NCBI GenBank assembly: GCA_964017195.1
Contig: OZ024890.1
Coordinates: 20,283,701 to 20,347,700 of the forward strand
Reading direction: 5' to 3'
From: Siderastrea radians
Lineage: Eukaryota > Cnidaria > Anthozoa > Scleractinia > Rhizangiidae
Length of the DNA: 64,000 bases
Shown: positions 30,034 to 43,300 of the stretch, one piece after another
How the letters are laid out: each line of letters opens with the position of its first letter
How positions within the stretch are numbered: position 1 is the first letter of the stretch
The notes under the pieces: model-generated
Seen by the model: the letters and a program-made list of their open reading frames with translations, nothing else
Told to the model about the DNA's origin: nothing
The model's database searches: none
Made by a program: the position numbers and the translations under genes

Positions 30034-31230
30034 GTGAGTGGAAAACTCTTTTTTGCTACAAAAGCTGTTTCATGATTAGCCTTTTAAAGTGAAAATAACA
30101 GATTGCTTTTATCACTTTATGGCCCGATACACACCTGCTCTAAGAAACGATCAATTTCCATTTCTAGCGCTCAGCAGTAATCTTCACCTTAGAAATAGTT
30201 ACAAAATTTGCTTCAACGTTTTGCCTTGTTACTTTCGACTTCTTGGGCTTTGGTATCGAATCCTCTTCCTGTTTAGAAACGCAAACAAAGCTTTTAATTA
30301 CCAAAGCAGGCTGTTCGAAACGAGCTCGGTTCTTGGCGGGCATGATTAGAAACATTCTCCGTGATACACAAGAATGAACTCCCCCGCTGAAACTGTTTTT
30401 GTTCTCATTGTTTACTCAAGTAAATTATTCGCTCTTTCATGGATCAAATTTAAAAGGTCCGTATGCCAGTAGCTCTACTGAAAACGTATAATGTGGACGG
30501 GATAACCACAAAAATGCGAAGAGGTGCACTTTAATGAAGTAGCGGATTTATTTCTTCGAAAAGTATGTTTAAGTTAGCAAGTGAAGAATAGTATCATGAC
30601 GTGGGTAGACCGTAATATCAATTCTCTTGTCTCAGCTAGTCTTTGTTTATTTCTGCTTTCATCCTTAAATCCGGTGCTTTTCAAATTTTTAGAACTTTTA
30701 AACTGTTATTTGCCGAGTCATTCATATTGAGTCTTATTAACAGCTACCGCAACATCTTTCTTCTCCACACTAATTCGTATTCTCACCATACTGGTGTTTT
30801 TAGCAGTATTCTTTGAAAATTGGGTAATCAATCATTTTGAATGAGTTTCTTTTGGGGTCTGTCTTTCTTGGCAACTGTCATGGTTGATTTTGTGAAGTGA
30901 AGAGTAACCAGCTGTAGATGATGATTAGTTCAAACCCAGTGCAGGTTCGCCCCCGACATCGCGACTGCATCAACAACAGCCTAGCCGCAAAATTAATAAC
31001 TTCAAGTGAATTCAGAAGTTGAACCGGCTCAATCTTATTTTCTGTGAAGACTTCTGATCTAGTTGTATTCAGTTGCAAAATGTTTAGAATTTTGATGGAG
31101 ATGTAATCCATTGCAAGATGATATTAAAAGCTCATTCTACATAATACCTTCTCTACATATACAGTTCCTGGTGAATAATAACTCTAGGGGGTAGGGCTGT
31201 TTGTTTCACTTTGGTTTTCTTTCTTTCGTC

Positions 31231-31273
<43 letters not shown>

Positions 31274-34244
31274 ATTTGTGATTGTGTGTTTCATTTTGTT
31301 TTGTTTTTTTTATTTTTTTTATTTTTTGTTTGTTTGTTTGTTGTTTAATTTGTTTTTTCAGTTTTGTTTTGTTTTTGAACTTGTTGGAAAGTGACAAATT
31401 TTTTATAGACTCTAAAAAACTCCTGAGACCTCTTGAATATCACAGAAAGTTGGCGTGTCAAGTTGCTGTGAATGAAAATTCCAAGTTTGTAATTGATAGT
31501 GAAGCTTTATAAGATCATTAATACGCTTAAATAAAAACTTTAAGTCATACAGGAGGACGGAGAAAAAATTAAAAGAATCTCTAGTTCTTTTGGCATTTGG
31601 CACAGTATTACATTTTTGTTTTCTACAGTTATGAGCCATTATTTGCAAGTATAGTTTTATTATCAATTTCATGATCTCATCCTGCGTGATAGAATGAATT
31701 AAAATAGCCTGACCTATTATCTTAACGCATACATTATTGAATTGCACCGACAATTACCATAACCGACGCTTTTGGCATAACTTAGCAATTTAATACAGAC
31801 CCATATGAAGCTGCAGAACTCATCTTGTAACAAACTGCGTTAACTGAATTTTAATATTTCAGAAATGTGCCAGACTCAGTTGGGGGCGAGAATGCAAATG
31901 ATTTTAAACAGAATGGCGTTAGTAACGCGCTTTGTACTACGGATAAAATCACGCCAAAAATTAGCGATATTTCCTGTTTACACAACATTGACGTCAATAT
32001 TCTTCATACATGTACATCTACCGTCGAACGGGAGCCAAAAATATAACAAACGGGAAATATGAAATATTTATTAAACTTTCAGTGTTCTCTTTGTCTTTAA
32101 TTGGCTTTGTGCTCAGTCTGTAATGGTACGTAACTAAGAGAAGATTAAAGTGCAACCAATCAGCTTACACCGATTCGCTTATTTCATGTTTTTCAATGCG
32201 AAATTTTATCCTCTACGTGTTTGGCTCTGTGGAGGCGCAGCAGTCTATACTCTAGTAGTTAGTGTGCAAATGTCTGACTTCAGAGGTCTCGGAGGGGTTG
32301 GGGAAAGGGGGTAGCCGTCTTACGAAATCTAAAGTTGTACTATAGGGATAAGTATCCTATCTAAGGGTAATGATTTTTAGCAATTTTGGCCTGAAATAGT
32401 TTTATAGATTTCCACCATTTTGGTCTGCGTCACCATATGTTTTGCCTTAGTACTTGTCTGTAAAGGCTATAGATCTTTGCCGTTTCTCTGAATAAGGCGA
32501 AGATTTAATTTTAGATGTGAGGTTTAAAAAAGTATTAGTCTAGTCTAAGCAAGAGAGGGTGGGTCCGATATCACTTCGAATTAGGAACTCTGATTTCGGT
32601 GCGGTTTCCATCGTAATTTCAATCCTGAGCAGAAGAAGGTCTAGTTGTTTAAATGTACTTCACACATGGTAGATGGAGCTGAAGCCCCCCCCTGATCTCC
32701 CACCCTCCCTCCCCCCGCTTCTAATTTTCATTGGACAAAAGTCAAATGTGGTTAAAATACTGAGATCTGTGGTTGAAATCTTTCATCCAAATGAAAGCTT
32801 TTCAGCTGTACTTTCATGTGTTTATTTTCTGAATTTTACAAAGTAAATTTTTTGAGCTCTCAAAACTTTTTGTTCTTCAAGCAATGAATGGTGACCTCAC
32901 TTTTGCGTGCAGTACTGCGTGACTGGATTATACGGTTCCGGGCTGAAGTTTTTGTCCCTCACGCATCCTTCCGAAGGATCCGAGTGTGTCTGGTGACCGA
33001 TATAATGGTGGCCACTCGGCTCTTCCTTCTAAGTTCCCTGTTTTTAGAAAGCGATGTTTTCGATATTTTCATCAACAGTAAGGCTATCCCTGCAAGAATG
33101 TTTCTTTTCCCATCACCTACCGACCCAATTGTTTCTTCGTTAGTTTATTTTATCTTTTTTTTTTCTTTTAGGAAATGTAATGAATTCCTAGTTCACTGCA
33201 TGCTTCCTTTTCTGTGGTGTTTCCAAATTTAACATGTTCGAAGACACGTTAAAGTGACTCTGACATCCAAATTACCATCGTAATGACGTCTTCAACAGAC
33301 ATAAAGCAAAGTGATAGCACCTCTCGTTGCAATATTTCAGTCGTAGTGAGAACATAAACAAAGCTCCCTTGTACGTGGAATTATTTACGCGTTTATTTCA
33401 CTCTCACGAGACAAAGAAGGTGAAGACAAGTTTTTATCCGTTTCAATGGAATGGCTAAAATAAACACTACGCTTCCTACAGCTGTTAACGTACGTGATAA
33501 ATGAACTCAAGGTTTCTGGATTGTTTCTGCTTTCAACAAATATTTCTTCAAATATTTTTGTTGTTCTGAGAATATTGTTCTTTTTTCTGTCGTAAATTTA
33601 TTTCAATTGGAATAACTTCCGAAAGTTTTCAAATTACAGAGCTGAAACAACTTTTCCTTGTAAACCGATTGCATGATCACGATTCTGTCACATTATTTTG
33701 ACAAAGCACACTAAGATTAACTAAAGGCCATCTTTAAATACTGTAGCGAAATTTTATTTTAAAGCTGTTTTCCGTCTCTGTTAAAATAGTTTGCTGCTGA
33801 GATATTCTAGTTCTATTTTGAAGCTGGCCCAGCCCACGCCTGATACGAACTCTTTGTTTGCTACAAAAAATTTGATCAATTCTAAAAATGTGCGTAGCTG
33901 TCTTCCGTAGCGCAATGTTTGTCCTAAATATAACAATATAACATTACAAATTTAAGAGCGCTTTCGCACGTAAATGTCTGACTTATTTGAATAAAAAAGG
34001 CACATTGTCGGATATTGTTTTCATTGAAATTGATGATGTAAATCTTATAATATAGGACAGAAACGGTTCATGTTCCGCCCTGATTATAAAGGATAAGCAA
34101 AAACTGTGCGATGACTATTGCGGCAAAAAATAATAATCAGCGCTAAAAAGGAAATCGTGGGAAGTGAGAATTATGATTTTTATATCGGTCGGTCCTACAT
34201 TATCAGGAATTCGAGAGGATCTACGTAAAAAAGGTCACCTGCGG
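30034..34244. other. Non-coding stretch with a (CTTT)n microsatellite
   Basis: No supported gene in 4.2 kb. The CTTT run at 31216-31273 is followed by T/G-rich sequence to about 31380. Otherwise AT-rich and featureless at this level of reading. Confidence 0.4.
31216..31273. repeat. (CTTT)n microsatellite
   Basis: Near-perfect CTTT units, with one interruption (CGTC) near the left end. Confidence 0.9.
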
Positions 34245-34309
34245 TATATATAATCCGGGTGTTATCTGAACCCCTCCTTAATAGTCTTACAGCCCAGCAG
34301 AGCATCAAA
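34245..34309 (+). promoter_or_regulatory. TATA promoter with 5' exon and splice donor (candidate)
   Basis: TATATATAA at 34245-34253 is followed 25-35 bp later by a pyrimidine-rich start region (CCCCTCCTTAATAGTC), and a strong donor GTAAGT begins at 34310. The arrangement fits a core promoter with a short non-coding first exon on the plus strand. The formin is the nearest plus-strand gene downstream. Confidence 0.35.
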
Positions 34310-34315
34310 GTAAGT

Positions 34316-35978
34316 AATCGAAAACGCGTACGGTTGTTACAAAGTCAACTTAGGTATTTGTAGAGCACAACGTTGCACAGATCTAGGGAACTCGTACCAA
34401 GTCAAAGGAGTTTTACAAGCAGGGACATAAGGTATTTGGTCATTAGACGGTGTAATATCATTTGATAAGGCTTTGCTCTGCGAGGCGAGACGAGACAGAA
34501 GCCCGAGAGCGGGCGTATGAAATCGAAACCGTACTCGTCCTCCTTGAGTTGGCCGAGTTCAAGTAAACGAGGCCTTTCCTTTGCCTTGCAATCCCTGAAG
34601 AGCTTCACCCACTTTGATACGCAATTTAATTGTGTGACAAATTGCTCTTTTTTTCTTCAGGTATTGTTCTTGGTTTAGTGTCTATTCTGATCATTTATTC
34701 TAGGCGTATGAGTCACGCTGATGTCAAATGGATTTGGGGCTTTTGTTTCGTCACAATATTTCAGTAAATTGCATGTTACTCTAACAAATATCGCTTCCTG
34801 TATTTATAAAACCTATATTACATCACCTCATGGCTTTTGTTTGAGGCTGCTTTTCTAATGAAAACCTTTGTTGTTACTGGAATTTTGTATTTAGGCCAGG
34901 TTGTTCATGTTTCTTAGCATGTCTGTCCACATTTTGAGAACTCTGAGCTTTCCTTGGTGACCTAAAGCGGTGATATTCGATATCAAAAACATTTTACATT
35001 TTTGTTACAAATTGTTCCCCGTAACTTCTTTTCCAGAATAATCTATTACATTTTTTCGATATTCAATTAACACGGGGAAACGTTCATTTTCAATTCATTA
35101 CGTTTGTTTAACTTTATCTCACAAAAGACAGTTGTAGTTTGTGAGAGCAGTAAACTCGCAAGACTAATCCGTACTCAAAGACATTTGACCCTATTATGTT
35201 TACTTTACAACATGTTTGATTATATTTGGCAGTGCTACTTGAAGTTTCAGAATTTTCATTTGTAATAAGGGAGCAAGCTGGTTTTTCACAACCATGATTA
35301 CAACGGCAGGGGAGAACATGCACCCTTCTAAGCCGGTTAAATGCATATGTAGCGCCAAAGGGTATGTTTTAAAGCAGTTTGGGCCTTTAACGTTAATTTT
35401 CCAGCGGGTTTAAACCAGCAAACGGGCCTACAAGTATTAGAGTTTCCCCCTGGGAACTTACTGACTTTGTCAGTCAGAAAACGTTTTTGTTGCCCTGTCG
35501 ATGTGGATTTTGTTCACAGAGCATAGATAAAATCATTAATATAGTCTGTTCCTCCGCTCGCACTATTTCTTCGGGCACAATCTTATGCATAAAAAAACGA
35601 AATACAGTCAAACGTCTTCGAAATACCAAAGTCAAAGGGACAGTGATAATTATCTGTAATTTGGAGGTATCAGAGATAGATTTCATACGAACTTGTTTTT
35701 ATCTCTTTCGGATCAAGTGAACCAGGTGTCCATGAGAGTTAAGCATTTCCAAAAAAAATCCAGAAATTTAGGTTGGACTGTAAATGGAAAGGCTACTTTT
35801 GTTTGCCAGACCGGAAAAATTTCCGAATAAGCGGAACGTCTTGAGAGGCAGTCCAAAATTCCCAACCGGAGAATCCGAGAGGAAAATTGTGTGCCATGTG
35901 CGTTTTTCTACCAGTTCCAGGCCTTGCGTCAATGGTCAAACCAGTTCCAGACCCCTCCTGTAAAGTGGAGTGAATTGC
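34316..35978. other. Non-coding stretch, nothing recognised
   Basis: No supported gene. If the promoter at 34245 is real, this is intron sequence of a plus-strand transcript. Confidence 0.35.
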
Positions 35979-37247
35979 TTAAAGGAGAAGGTCACTCCAG
36001 AAGCGGTGTGTTTTTTGAAATCGCCAATAAAAAGATAACACTTAGCTGAGTTACTGACCGTGGTTTTAGCTTCTAAGGGACCGTTCATTTTTTATGGGGT
36101 AGGGGGGGCTGGTGGGATTTGATGGGTAGTACCTGTAAAATATAATGACCTCCCCTCTACATTAGAATTTTTTTACCTGGCCCCCCCCCCTTATAGTCCT
36201 GAATATTTGAGATGACCCCCCCCCCAAAAAAAAGATAAAGTAAATCTACAATTTATCAAGCTTAAATTAAATAGTCAATTTTAACACTCAAGTCCTGCAG
36301 AAGTAAATGTCTTTGTTGACAAGCACTAAAGGTAATTTTCTGGTAGAGGTTCCAGGGGTATCTTCCTCTGGAAAAAATTGAAAATCTAGAGATGTTCTAG
36401 TGCAATTTGCTTCATTCATAAACAGAAAATTAATGCCGGTTTAAAGCATTATTTTGGACACTGTTATCAGTTGTTCAGTTGTTTAAGAATCAGACAAGCA
36501 GAGGCCAAAAGAGTTGACATTCCCCTGGCTGTATTTTGTAATGAAACAGTTGGTGGGGTAAAGTTGCTGTTGGGTGTATAATAAAGTAGGGGGGTCCGGG
36601 GGCATTCTCCCCCGGGAAAATTTGAATTTTCAGAACCTTAGAAACGCTATTTTTGGCCTTCTGGCATTGATGTTTGCATTATTACAGATGCTGTCACTAC
36701 TAAACGTAAAGGCAATTTTTTGGTGACCCCCCCTTAACACACCGTATTTTTTTGGCTGGCCCCCCCTTTGAAGCCATATTTTTTGCATGGCCCCCCTCAA
36801 ATCCCACCAGCCCCCCCCTACCTCATAAAAAATGAACGGTCCCTTAAGTGCATCCGATCCCACTGAAATTCCTTTCCAAAGAGGGCCAAAATTCAACACT
36901 GAGCGCCGCCATTTTGAATCGTACTTAGCAGCCTGGCCGCTTGTCCTTGACGTCAAAATGTACAATGAGACCAGTGGTCAGGTAACGTGGGCGTTAAAAA
37001 ACGAGCCCACGTTACCGATTGCTGGTCAAGTTGTACAATTTGACGTCACGGACAAGCGGCCAGGCTGCTAGGTACGATTCAAAATGGCGGCACGTAGTGT
37101 TGAATTTTGGCCCTCTTTGGAGAGGAATTTCAGTGGGATCGGATGCACTTTAGAAGCTAAAACCACGGTCAGTAACTCAACTTAGTGTTATCTTTTTATT
37201 GGCGATTTTAAAAAATATACCGTTTCTGGAGTGACCTTCTCCTTTAA
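35979..37247. mobile_element. Palindromic MITE (about 500 bp) split by a second element
   Basis: The ends TTAAAGGAGAAGGTCACTCC (35979) and GGAGTGACCTTCTCCTTTAA (ending 37247) are inverted repeats. The left arm, after removal of the insertion at 36076-36844, continues from GACCGTGGTTTTAGCTTCTA to AGTGCATCCGATCCCACTG, and this matches the right arm in inverse (CAGTGGGATCGGATGCACTTTAGAAGC). The palindrome centre is near 36990 (AACGTGGGCGTT / AACGAGCCCACGTT). Confidence 0.72.
36076..36844. mobile_element. Nested TIR element, about 769 bp
   Basis: The termini AGGGACCGTTCATTTTTTAT and ATAAAAAATGAACGGTCCCT are inverted repeats that extend about 50 bp (GGGGTAGGGGGGGCTGGTGG / CCACCAGCCCCCCCC). TA stands next to both ends, giving a TA or TWA target duplication. 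It interrupts the palindromic element around it, so it is younger. The start of its ends (GGGACCG.TCAT) resembles those of the element at 18361-18563 (GGGACGGACCAT). Confidence 0.7.
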
Positions 37248-37559
37248 ACGGTGCACGCCAATCTCGAACAGACTTTCCCATTCGGGAGGTTTTGCTTGCC
37301 ATTTGCACAAACCGTGGACATCCGGTTTCCCCCTGTGGTAAGTGGTAAACAACCCGTATTATAGCGGTGTCTGTAAGAAGAGGTTCGCTCCCTTTCTTCT
37401 CAAGTCCCGGAGCAGGTTATCTGAAAAAGGCTATCAGGGTTCTGCAAACTGGTCTCAAATAGCGTTCAGATCCATGTTTGAAGTCACATTGGCCTCAATA
37501 AACGTTTTAGGAGTAATAGGGTATTCAAACTGAAAAATCATTTCTTTTGGTGTTTGGAG

Positions 37560-37748
37560 CGAACTCTTTCTAATATACTACGTAAACTAGCTAGTCTTTT
37601 TATTCTTTTTAAGTCATTTTTAGTGTTTTACTCTTTTATTGATCTTTTATCTTTTATTATATACATATTGTAATGTTTTTATATAGATGTGTAATTTTAA
37701 ACAACTTGTTAAGCGCTATTGGATAGCGATAGAAATAGCGCTATATAA

Positions 37749-37802
<54 letters not shown>
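37560..37802 (+). mobile_element. Retroelement 3' tail with (ATT)n
   Basis: The stretch ends TTAAGCGCTATTGGATAGCG, AGAAATAGCGCTATATAAAT and then a pure (TTA)n run at 37750-37802. A GCGC-hairpin followed by a trinucleotide tail is typical of LINE/SINE 3' ends. No reverse-transcriptase frame lies upstream, so it is a truncated copy. Confidence 0.5.
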
Positions 37803-37814
37803 TCTCTCTATCCC

Positions 37815-37908
37815 CATCACTCCTAGCCTCCCACGCAGTCGTTTTTATTAGGGGAGTCGTATTACCCTCCTCCCCTAAAAACGACTGCGTGGGAGGCTAC
37901 ATCGCTCC
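37815..37908. mobile_element. Micro-MITE of MULE type with near-perfect 9-bp target duplication
   Basis: TAGCCTCCCACGCAGTCGTT at 37824 and its inverse ending at 37899 form a near-perfect 30-bp hairpin. The flanking 9-mers are CATCACTCC (37815-37823) and CATCGCTCC (37900-37908), 8 of 9 equal. It shares its TAGCCTCC terminus with the element at 60337-60405. Confidence 0.7.
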
Positions 37909-38774
37909 CAAGTGATGGAAGTGCTCTGTTGTCTTTCCAGCCTAGCTCTACCGTAGATTTTGTTGGGCTGTCTTCCGTCTGGAGCGTACCCCACTCAAAA
38001 TTCTGAGACCCATCAACCCCCCTCCCGCCTTAGCCATAAAAGGTAACTAAATGAGTGGTCTTCATATTAGGTAACCACAGCACAAACACGTACACAAGTT
38101 AGCTGTTTGATCTTTAGGTAGCCAGTTTTGAGCATTTTTTCCGTCGAAAATTCATTTTCACCAAGTGCTGTAAATTAGAGCACTTGAAACATAAAAAGCC
38201 GCTTCATTATTTTAAAAGTGGGTTTGCTTTAATACATTTGTGCTGGACTAAATTCATTATTTTCCTTAGAACAATTGCCGTACTGAACAAGTACGCTAAT
38301 TTTCGTCGATAATTTCAAATTCTATCACGGTTATCAAAACAACTCCTTTTTAGTCACGCTGGTAAATAAATATTGGCTTAAGATTAGCAGGAAGAACGGA
38401 ATTTTGGCGGGTGGCGTTTTTAATTTAATTTTATTATATTTGATGACCGGGAAATCCGTTCGGGGCTACTATACTTCTCCTTTGAACAGACCACCTCGAA
38501 GAGTAGCATCTCTAAATATTCGATTCAGCTCCCAAAAGAAAAACCGAGGACTCTACCAAAACGTCTCGCACCTCAGTTATTAGGATTTCTAAATTTGGTA
38601 TTATGACTGCATGGCATATTGTCAAGAATTAAATATATAAAGCCCACTAGGGTTTGCGATTTTTTGCACTCAGACGGTCGTATGGCGAGTATGTCGAGAT
38701 GTATCTGCTAATTATCAGGAATTACGTTAATCTTAAACCCCTTCCCTTTCACTGAAAGTCATGGAACCTGAGAG

Positions 38775-38816
38775 TCTGTCGATGAAGTGTATGACTACTG
38801 CAAACGAATTCTAGAC
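38775..38816 (+). other. Candidate small exon before the DEP exon (low confidence)
   Basis: Fourteen codons (SVDEVYDYCKRILD) end at a consensus donor GAC|GTGAGT (38817) in phase 0, and so would join in frame to the DEP exon at 40359 (VFSKTWCGKTY). The joined peptide would give the first helix that a DEP domain needs. The acceptor (CCTGAGAG|TCT) is weak. Confidence 0.35.
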
Positions 38817-40358
38817 GTGAGTACTTTTCTGTGTTGTTGTTCATCATGCAGTAAGATGGTTATAACTTTTGATCACGAGATTGTAGATGAAATCCTGAAG
38901 AGTGACTTCTTAACGAAAGCTCTTTTTGTGCTTTACAAGGTCGTTCGTACTTTTGAATGTGCGGATGAAATCTTAATGTGCGACCATTCAAATGAAAGCT
39001 ACTTGACAGTACTTTGCTGAGATGCTGTTTATTATGCCACAAAAGGTTGCTCTAACTTTTGAGTTTGTTAACGAAATCTTATGAAATCTACTGAACTGTA
39101 CTCATGCGTGTTCTTGTGAACTGTTAATTATACTGTACAAGGTTGTCCTATCTTTTGAGTCTGGAGATGAAACGCTAAAGTGTGACTGTTCAAACGATAG
39201 CTACTGAACTGTTCTTTTCTTTGTCGGTGCTGCTTCGAGGTGGTCCATTGCAATAACAAACACAAACATAGCTAATATCGGTCTTCGGTTGATTGCCAAA
39301 AATGATTGCACTGGTCTGCTCTGTGAATGGGCCAGACAACAAATGGGAAACGTACTTTTGCTGATGAGGAAAACAACATATGCTGTTTTGAAATGATTAA
39401 CTGCAAACCACAACCTGTGCATGTGATAGTGAGAATCACTCCTGTTTCCCTCGCTTGGTTCCAGTTCCACGTAATTGCTGCATTCATGTTATTTGGGTTT
39501 GTTGTGAATGGTCAGCCGCCGCGTTTTTTAAATACAGCATTCGTAGGGTTAAGAATGTATCCTTAGGGTTAAGCAACTGGTTTAGCCCAACAGCAGGATA
39601 ATCTTCGACCCAAGATATATTCCTTCTTTTTCTTGGCATTTGGGCGTGAGATCGTCTCCCGTCTATCATGCAGCTTTGTGTTTAATTCTTACGCTGGTCA
39701 GTTATCCCTTTAACTAAGCCTTAATGTTAGCATCTTATTTCTCCTTAACCCATCTGCAAATTTTAACAACTGAGGCGGTGAGTTGAGCCAAAAGATTTCC
39801 AGCTATGTACCTTCGTGCTTTCTGGTGCGACTGTTCTCTCTCCAAAAAATGCATTAAAATTTCTCGGATAGATGCTGTAGAAAAGCATATGGAAGCATAA
39901 AAATAAGATTTAGTTGTTGAAAACGATTCTTAAGATTACTTTTGCCGAAACTATAATCAGCCTGATCCGATATTGTCTGCTTTGATCTGACAGAATCTGA
40001 ACTCTGACCTGCTAATGCCGTTGTTTTGTTCATTTTTGATTGTGTTCATGTTCTTTTTATCCACCGTTGACGTGTTTTATCCGTTATAAAAGAATTGCTA
40101 AACAAAGGTTGACCTAAAGCTGATTTGAAAATGGTAATGTTCATTAGAGTGGTGTTGTGTATCAAGGCACATACACACCAGACTATCTGGGTCACCACAT
40201 TCACATTGCTAGAATGTATGTCATTTCATACGTATAAACCGCTTACAACTGTAAAGGGTGCCACTTACAATGTCAAGAACATTTTAATTTTAACAAAATT
40301 TAGGCATCTTGTGAACTTGTCCTCTGATCCAGCTTTTATTCTTTGTTTTCTCTCGAAG
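38817..40358. other. Non-coding stretch before the DEP exon
   Basis: No supported gene. It is probably intron sequence of the formin gene if the small exon at 38775-38816 is real. Loosely repeated motifs (AGATGAAATC...GTGAC, with TTTTGAGT or TTTGAATG) recur about every 110 bp between 38870 and 39220. Confidence 0.35.
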
Positions 40359-43300
40359 GTTTTCTCGAAGACGTGGTGTGGAAAAACGTACGAAAAAGTG
40401 TTCGAAGGATCAAGTTTGGTTGACAAATTGGTAGAACAATCACCAGAAAAGTTTCCTCATCGAGATAAGGCAACAGAGCTTATTCAGAGAGTCCTCAAGG
40501 AAGGAATAATCAAAAGCATTGGCAGATCTAAACTGTTTGAAGACGGTGCTCAGCTGTTTTATTGGACAGAGAATTTAGTGCAACCAACAAACAACATGGC
40601 GGCTACCGCTAATGCAAGGGCACGGGTAAACATCATTGTTATTAGATATAAATATGATACTAAAAACACACGTTGTAATCTGCACGCAGTTACTTTTAGC
40701 TTGCTTTTGACAACGACAATCTGATCTGGAGCTGAAAGTTGTCTATTTCAATTTTGAAGGGAGGGGGTACTCCTATTTTGTGAGCTGTATGGGAAGGCTC
40801 CGCCCGAAAGGGGTGCCTCTTTTGCACTTGCAGTATACGAAAGGGGTGGGAATTTTGTTGATTTGGTATATCAACAGGCCGCCAAATTACACTTTAAAAA
40901 GAAATATATAACAGCTAAGTCTAAGTACTAAAAATGTTTGCGAAATTTTCACAGAAATCGTAAAGGAAAGATATACCAAAGGTAGAAAAATCCGGAAATG
41001 ATCTACCGTTTTGAGCTTCATTTGAGGTATAAAAAGGGTAGAAGCGGTTCCATTTCGATAAAAAATTAGTATATTAAAGGAAAGGGTTTAAACCTCGTGA
41101 CGGAGCCTCCCCGTAAGAAACTTTGTTGGGCATACCCTTCGCCCCCCGGGATCAACACAAGATTGGTAATGTTGGTTAACGAAGTCGCACGTAGTCGCAA
41201 GTTGCCTGCAAGTTGCAAAATTTCCTTTTCAATGCAGCCACGTAAATGCTGCCATAGTAGCAGACCCTACTGATACCAGCTAGCGTCGGATCGGTTTGGA
41301 TGGCAAAACAGTAAAAACACGCTTCGACCAAAGTTAGGCTCGAGCAAAAGTTGTGGCAATTTAATTTGTCGCAATACGATGCAAAAGCTCACTAGTATCA
41401 CTCAAAGGAGGTTCCGAATCGACACAAGTTTCCATTTTGTTGACTTAAGGACGTTCGCGCGAAAAACTTCTACAATACAGATTTTTTTCATATTTTGGCT
41501 ACAGTCAGATAATGAGTTACCTATGTCAGAAAGGCAAAAAAATTGGGGGGTCACCGACTTCGTTTTCAAAATAAAGCGCGTGGAAAACTACCCCAATTTT
41601 GACAAATCGGCCCTCGCAACTCGACATGGCCTCAGTGCTTGTTAGTTGAAAAATATTTAAAATGATTCGCTGTAGACCCACTTTCTTAGTCAAATTTTAT
41701 TTAAGTGGGTCTGTCAAGTAAACAATGTGAGCTGGTGTCATCCTTTTAGTTAAACTCGTCCTCTAAGATCGACTTTTGCGAACACCGTGCAGCTACAATA
41801 ATAGCATAATTCGATGATGCAAGGGCAGAAAAGTTGAAAAAAATCAAACTTCCACAATACAGATTTTCTTTAATTTTTCTCAAAACGTAGATAATTGACA
41901 GAGAAAGTGATCTATCAAAATAAAATATGGGGTCACCGAACATTTAAGAGAGTTAAACCCGTGCATAGATACTAAAGTGCCCACTGGCCCTATATATCTC
42001 CACATTTCTTCAACAGCGCGCGCGCTCAATGCATGACGTGACAGTGAATTGCGTGCGCAGTAAGGATGCGCAGAAACAATTAGCGCGAACGTCCTTAAGT
42101 TGATTTGCGTCTCCTGTTTACCGAAAAATTTTCAAGTTTGCCGCTTAAGATAAAATGGTTCTGGATATTTTTAACCTTCTGCCCAGCGGGGTCATTTGAA
42201 AGCATCGCTGTGGCTAATTTAAACAACAGATGGCACCAAAATTTGAAACCTCATGCTTTTTGTTGCTGTTGTTGTTTTAGGGGGAGTCTGCATTGCCATT
42301 TATTCCTTTACGAGTGAGCACAAAATCTTTGCTGCAACTTTTTTTTTAATTTTTGCACATTCCTTAGCCTACACATAACACCTTCACATTTATCCTCCTC
42401 TGAAACAAGAATTTTTTTCAAAGCTCTCTATAATCCTTGACGAAAGATTACCGGTTCATTTACAGTACACTCCCGTTATCTCGAAGACGCAAGGGAAACC
42501 AAAATTCTTCGAGATAACGGGGGTTTGAGGTAGCCAATAGTAAATAAAACGATCATATCAACCAAGGAAAATGAGTTTCAGTTCTAGGTTATGGGGGATT
42601 TGAGAGAGTGGGGGTCCGAAATAGCGGGGGATCTAATGTAAATCCTCCCGATGCCGTGCAGAATACGCACCTAGGCATATCACCAAGTAAACATTTTTGC
42701 TGGAAACAAGCTGATTGGATAGTAAATTCATTTTATTCTTTCAGCGCTACAACGATGATTCCGCGAAACAAGAGGAAAACAAACCGGCATGGGCAACGCA
42801 TAACCTAAGACGAGCTGGCGCTGGCACAATGAGAGGCACCTCGCTGGCTACACATAGTGCTCAAAACGCAGTCTCCGGAGGAACGAACAATGATAAAAGA
42901 GCCAATGCTACAAAATCCCTTTCCAGGGGTTTAGCGGCCCTGTTAGAAAGAGATCAGACGTTCAGTTCTCAAGATATTGATAACAATAAAAATGAAGAAA
43001 AGAAAGAAGATGGTACGGAAACTGACGGAGACAGGAATGAACAAGCAAAACAGGAAAATTCCAAAGCAAGTTCTTCTCCTCAGCGTTCCGTGTACAAGGT
43101 TCCTCAAGTTCAGCAGGTCAAAACCGGTTTTGCGAGTGAGATAGCAAAACCAGAAAATTCCAAACCTACTTCTCCCACACAGCGGCTTATGCATAAGGCT
43201 CCACAGGTTCAACAGGTTCAAACCGGTTTGGTGACTGACGTGGCAAAACCAATCGCCAATCAAAATGGTGAAATAGTGCCTTTGAAAAAAGCAGTACAAG

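Noticed and set aside
40125..40358. Open frame upstream of the DEP exon
   Set aside because: The acceptor with its pyrimidine tract at 40335-40358 is a better start of the exon; the upstream residues are not DEP-like.
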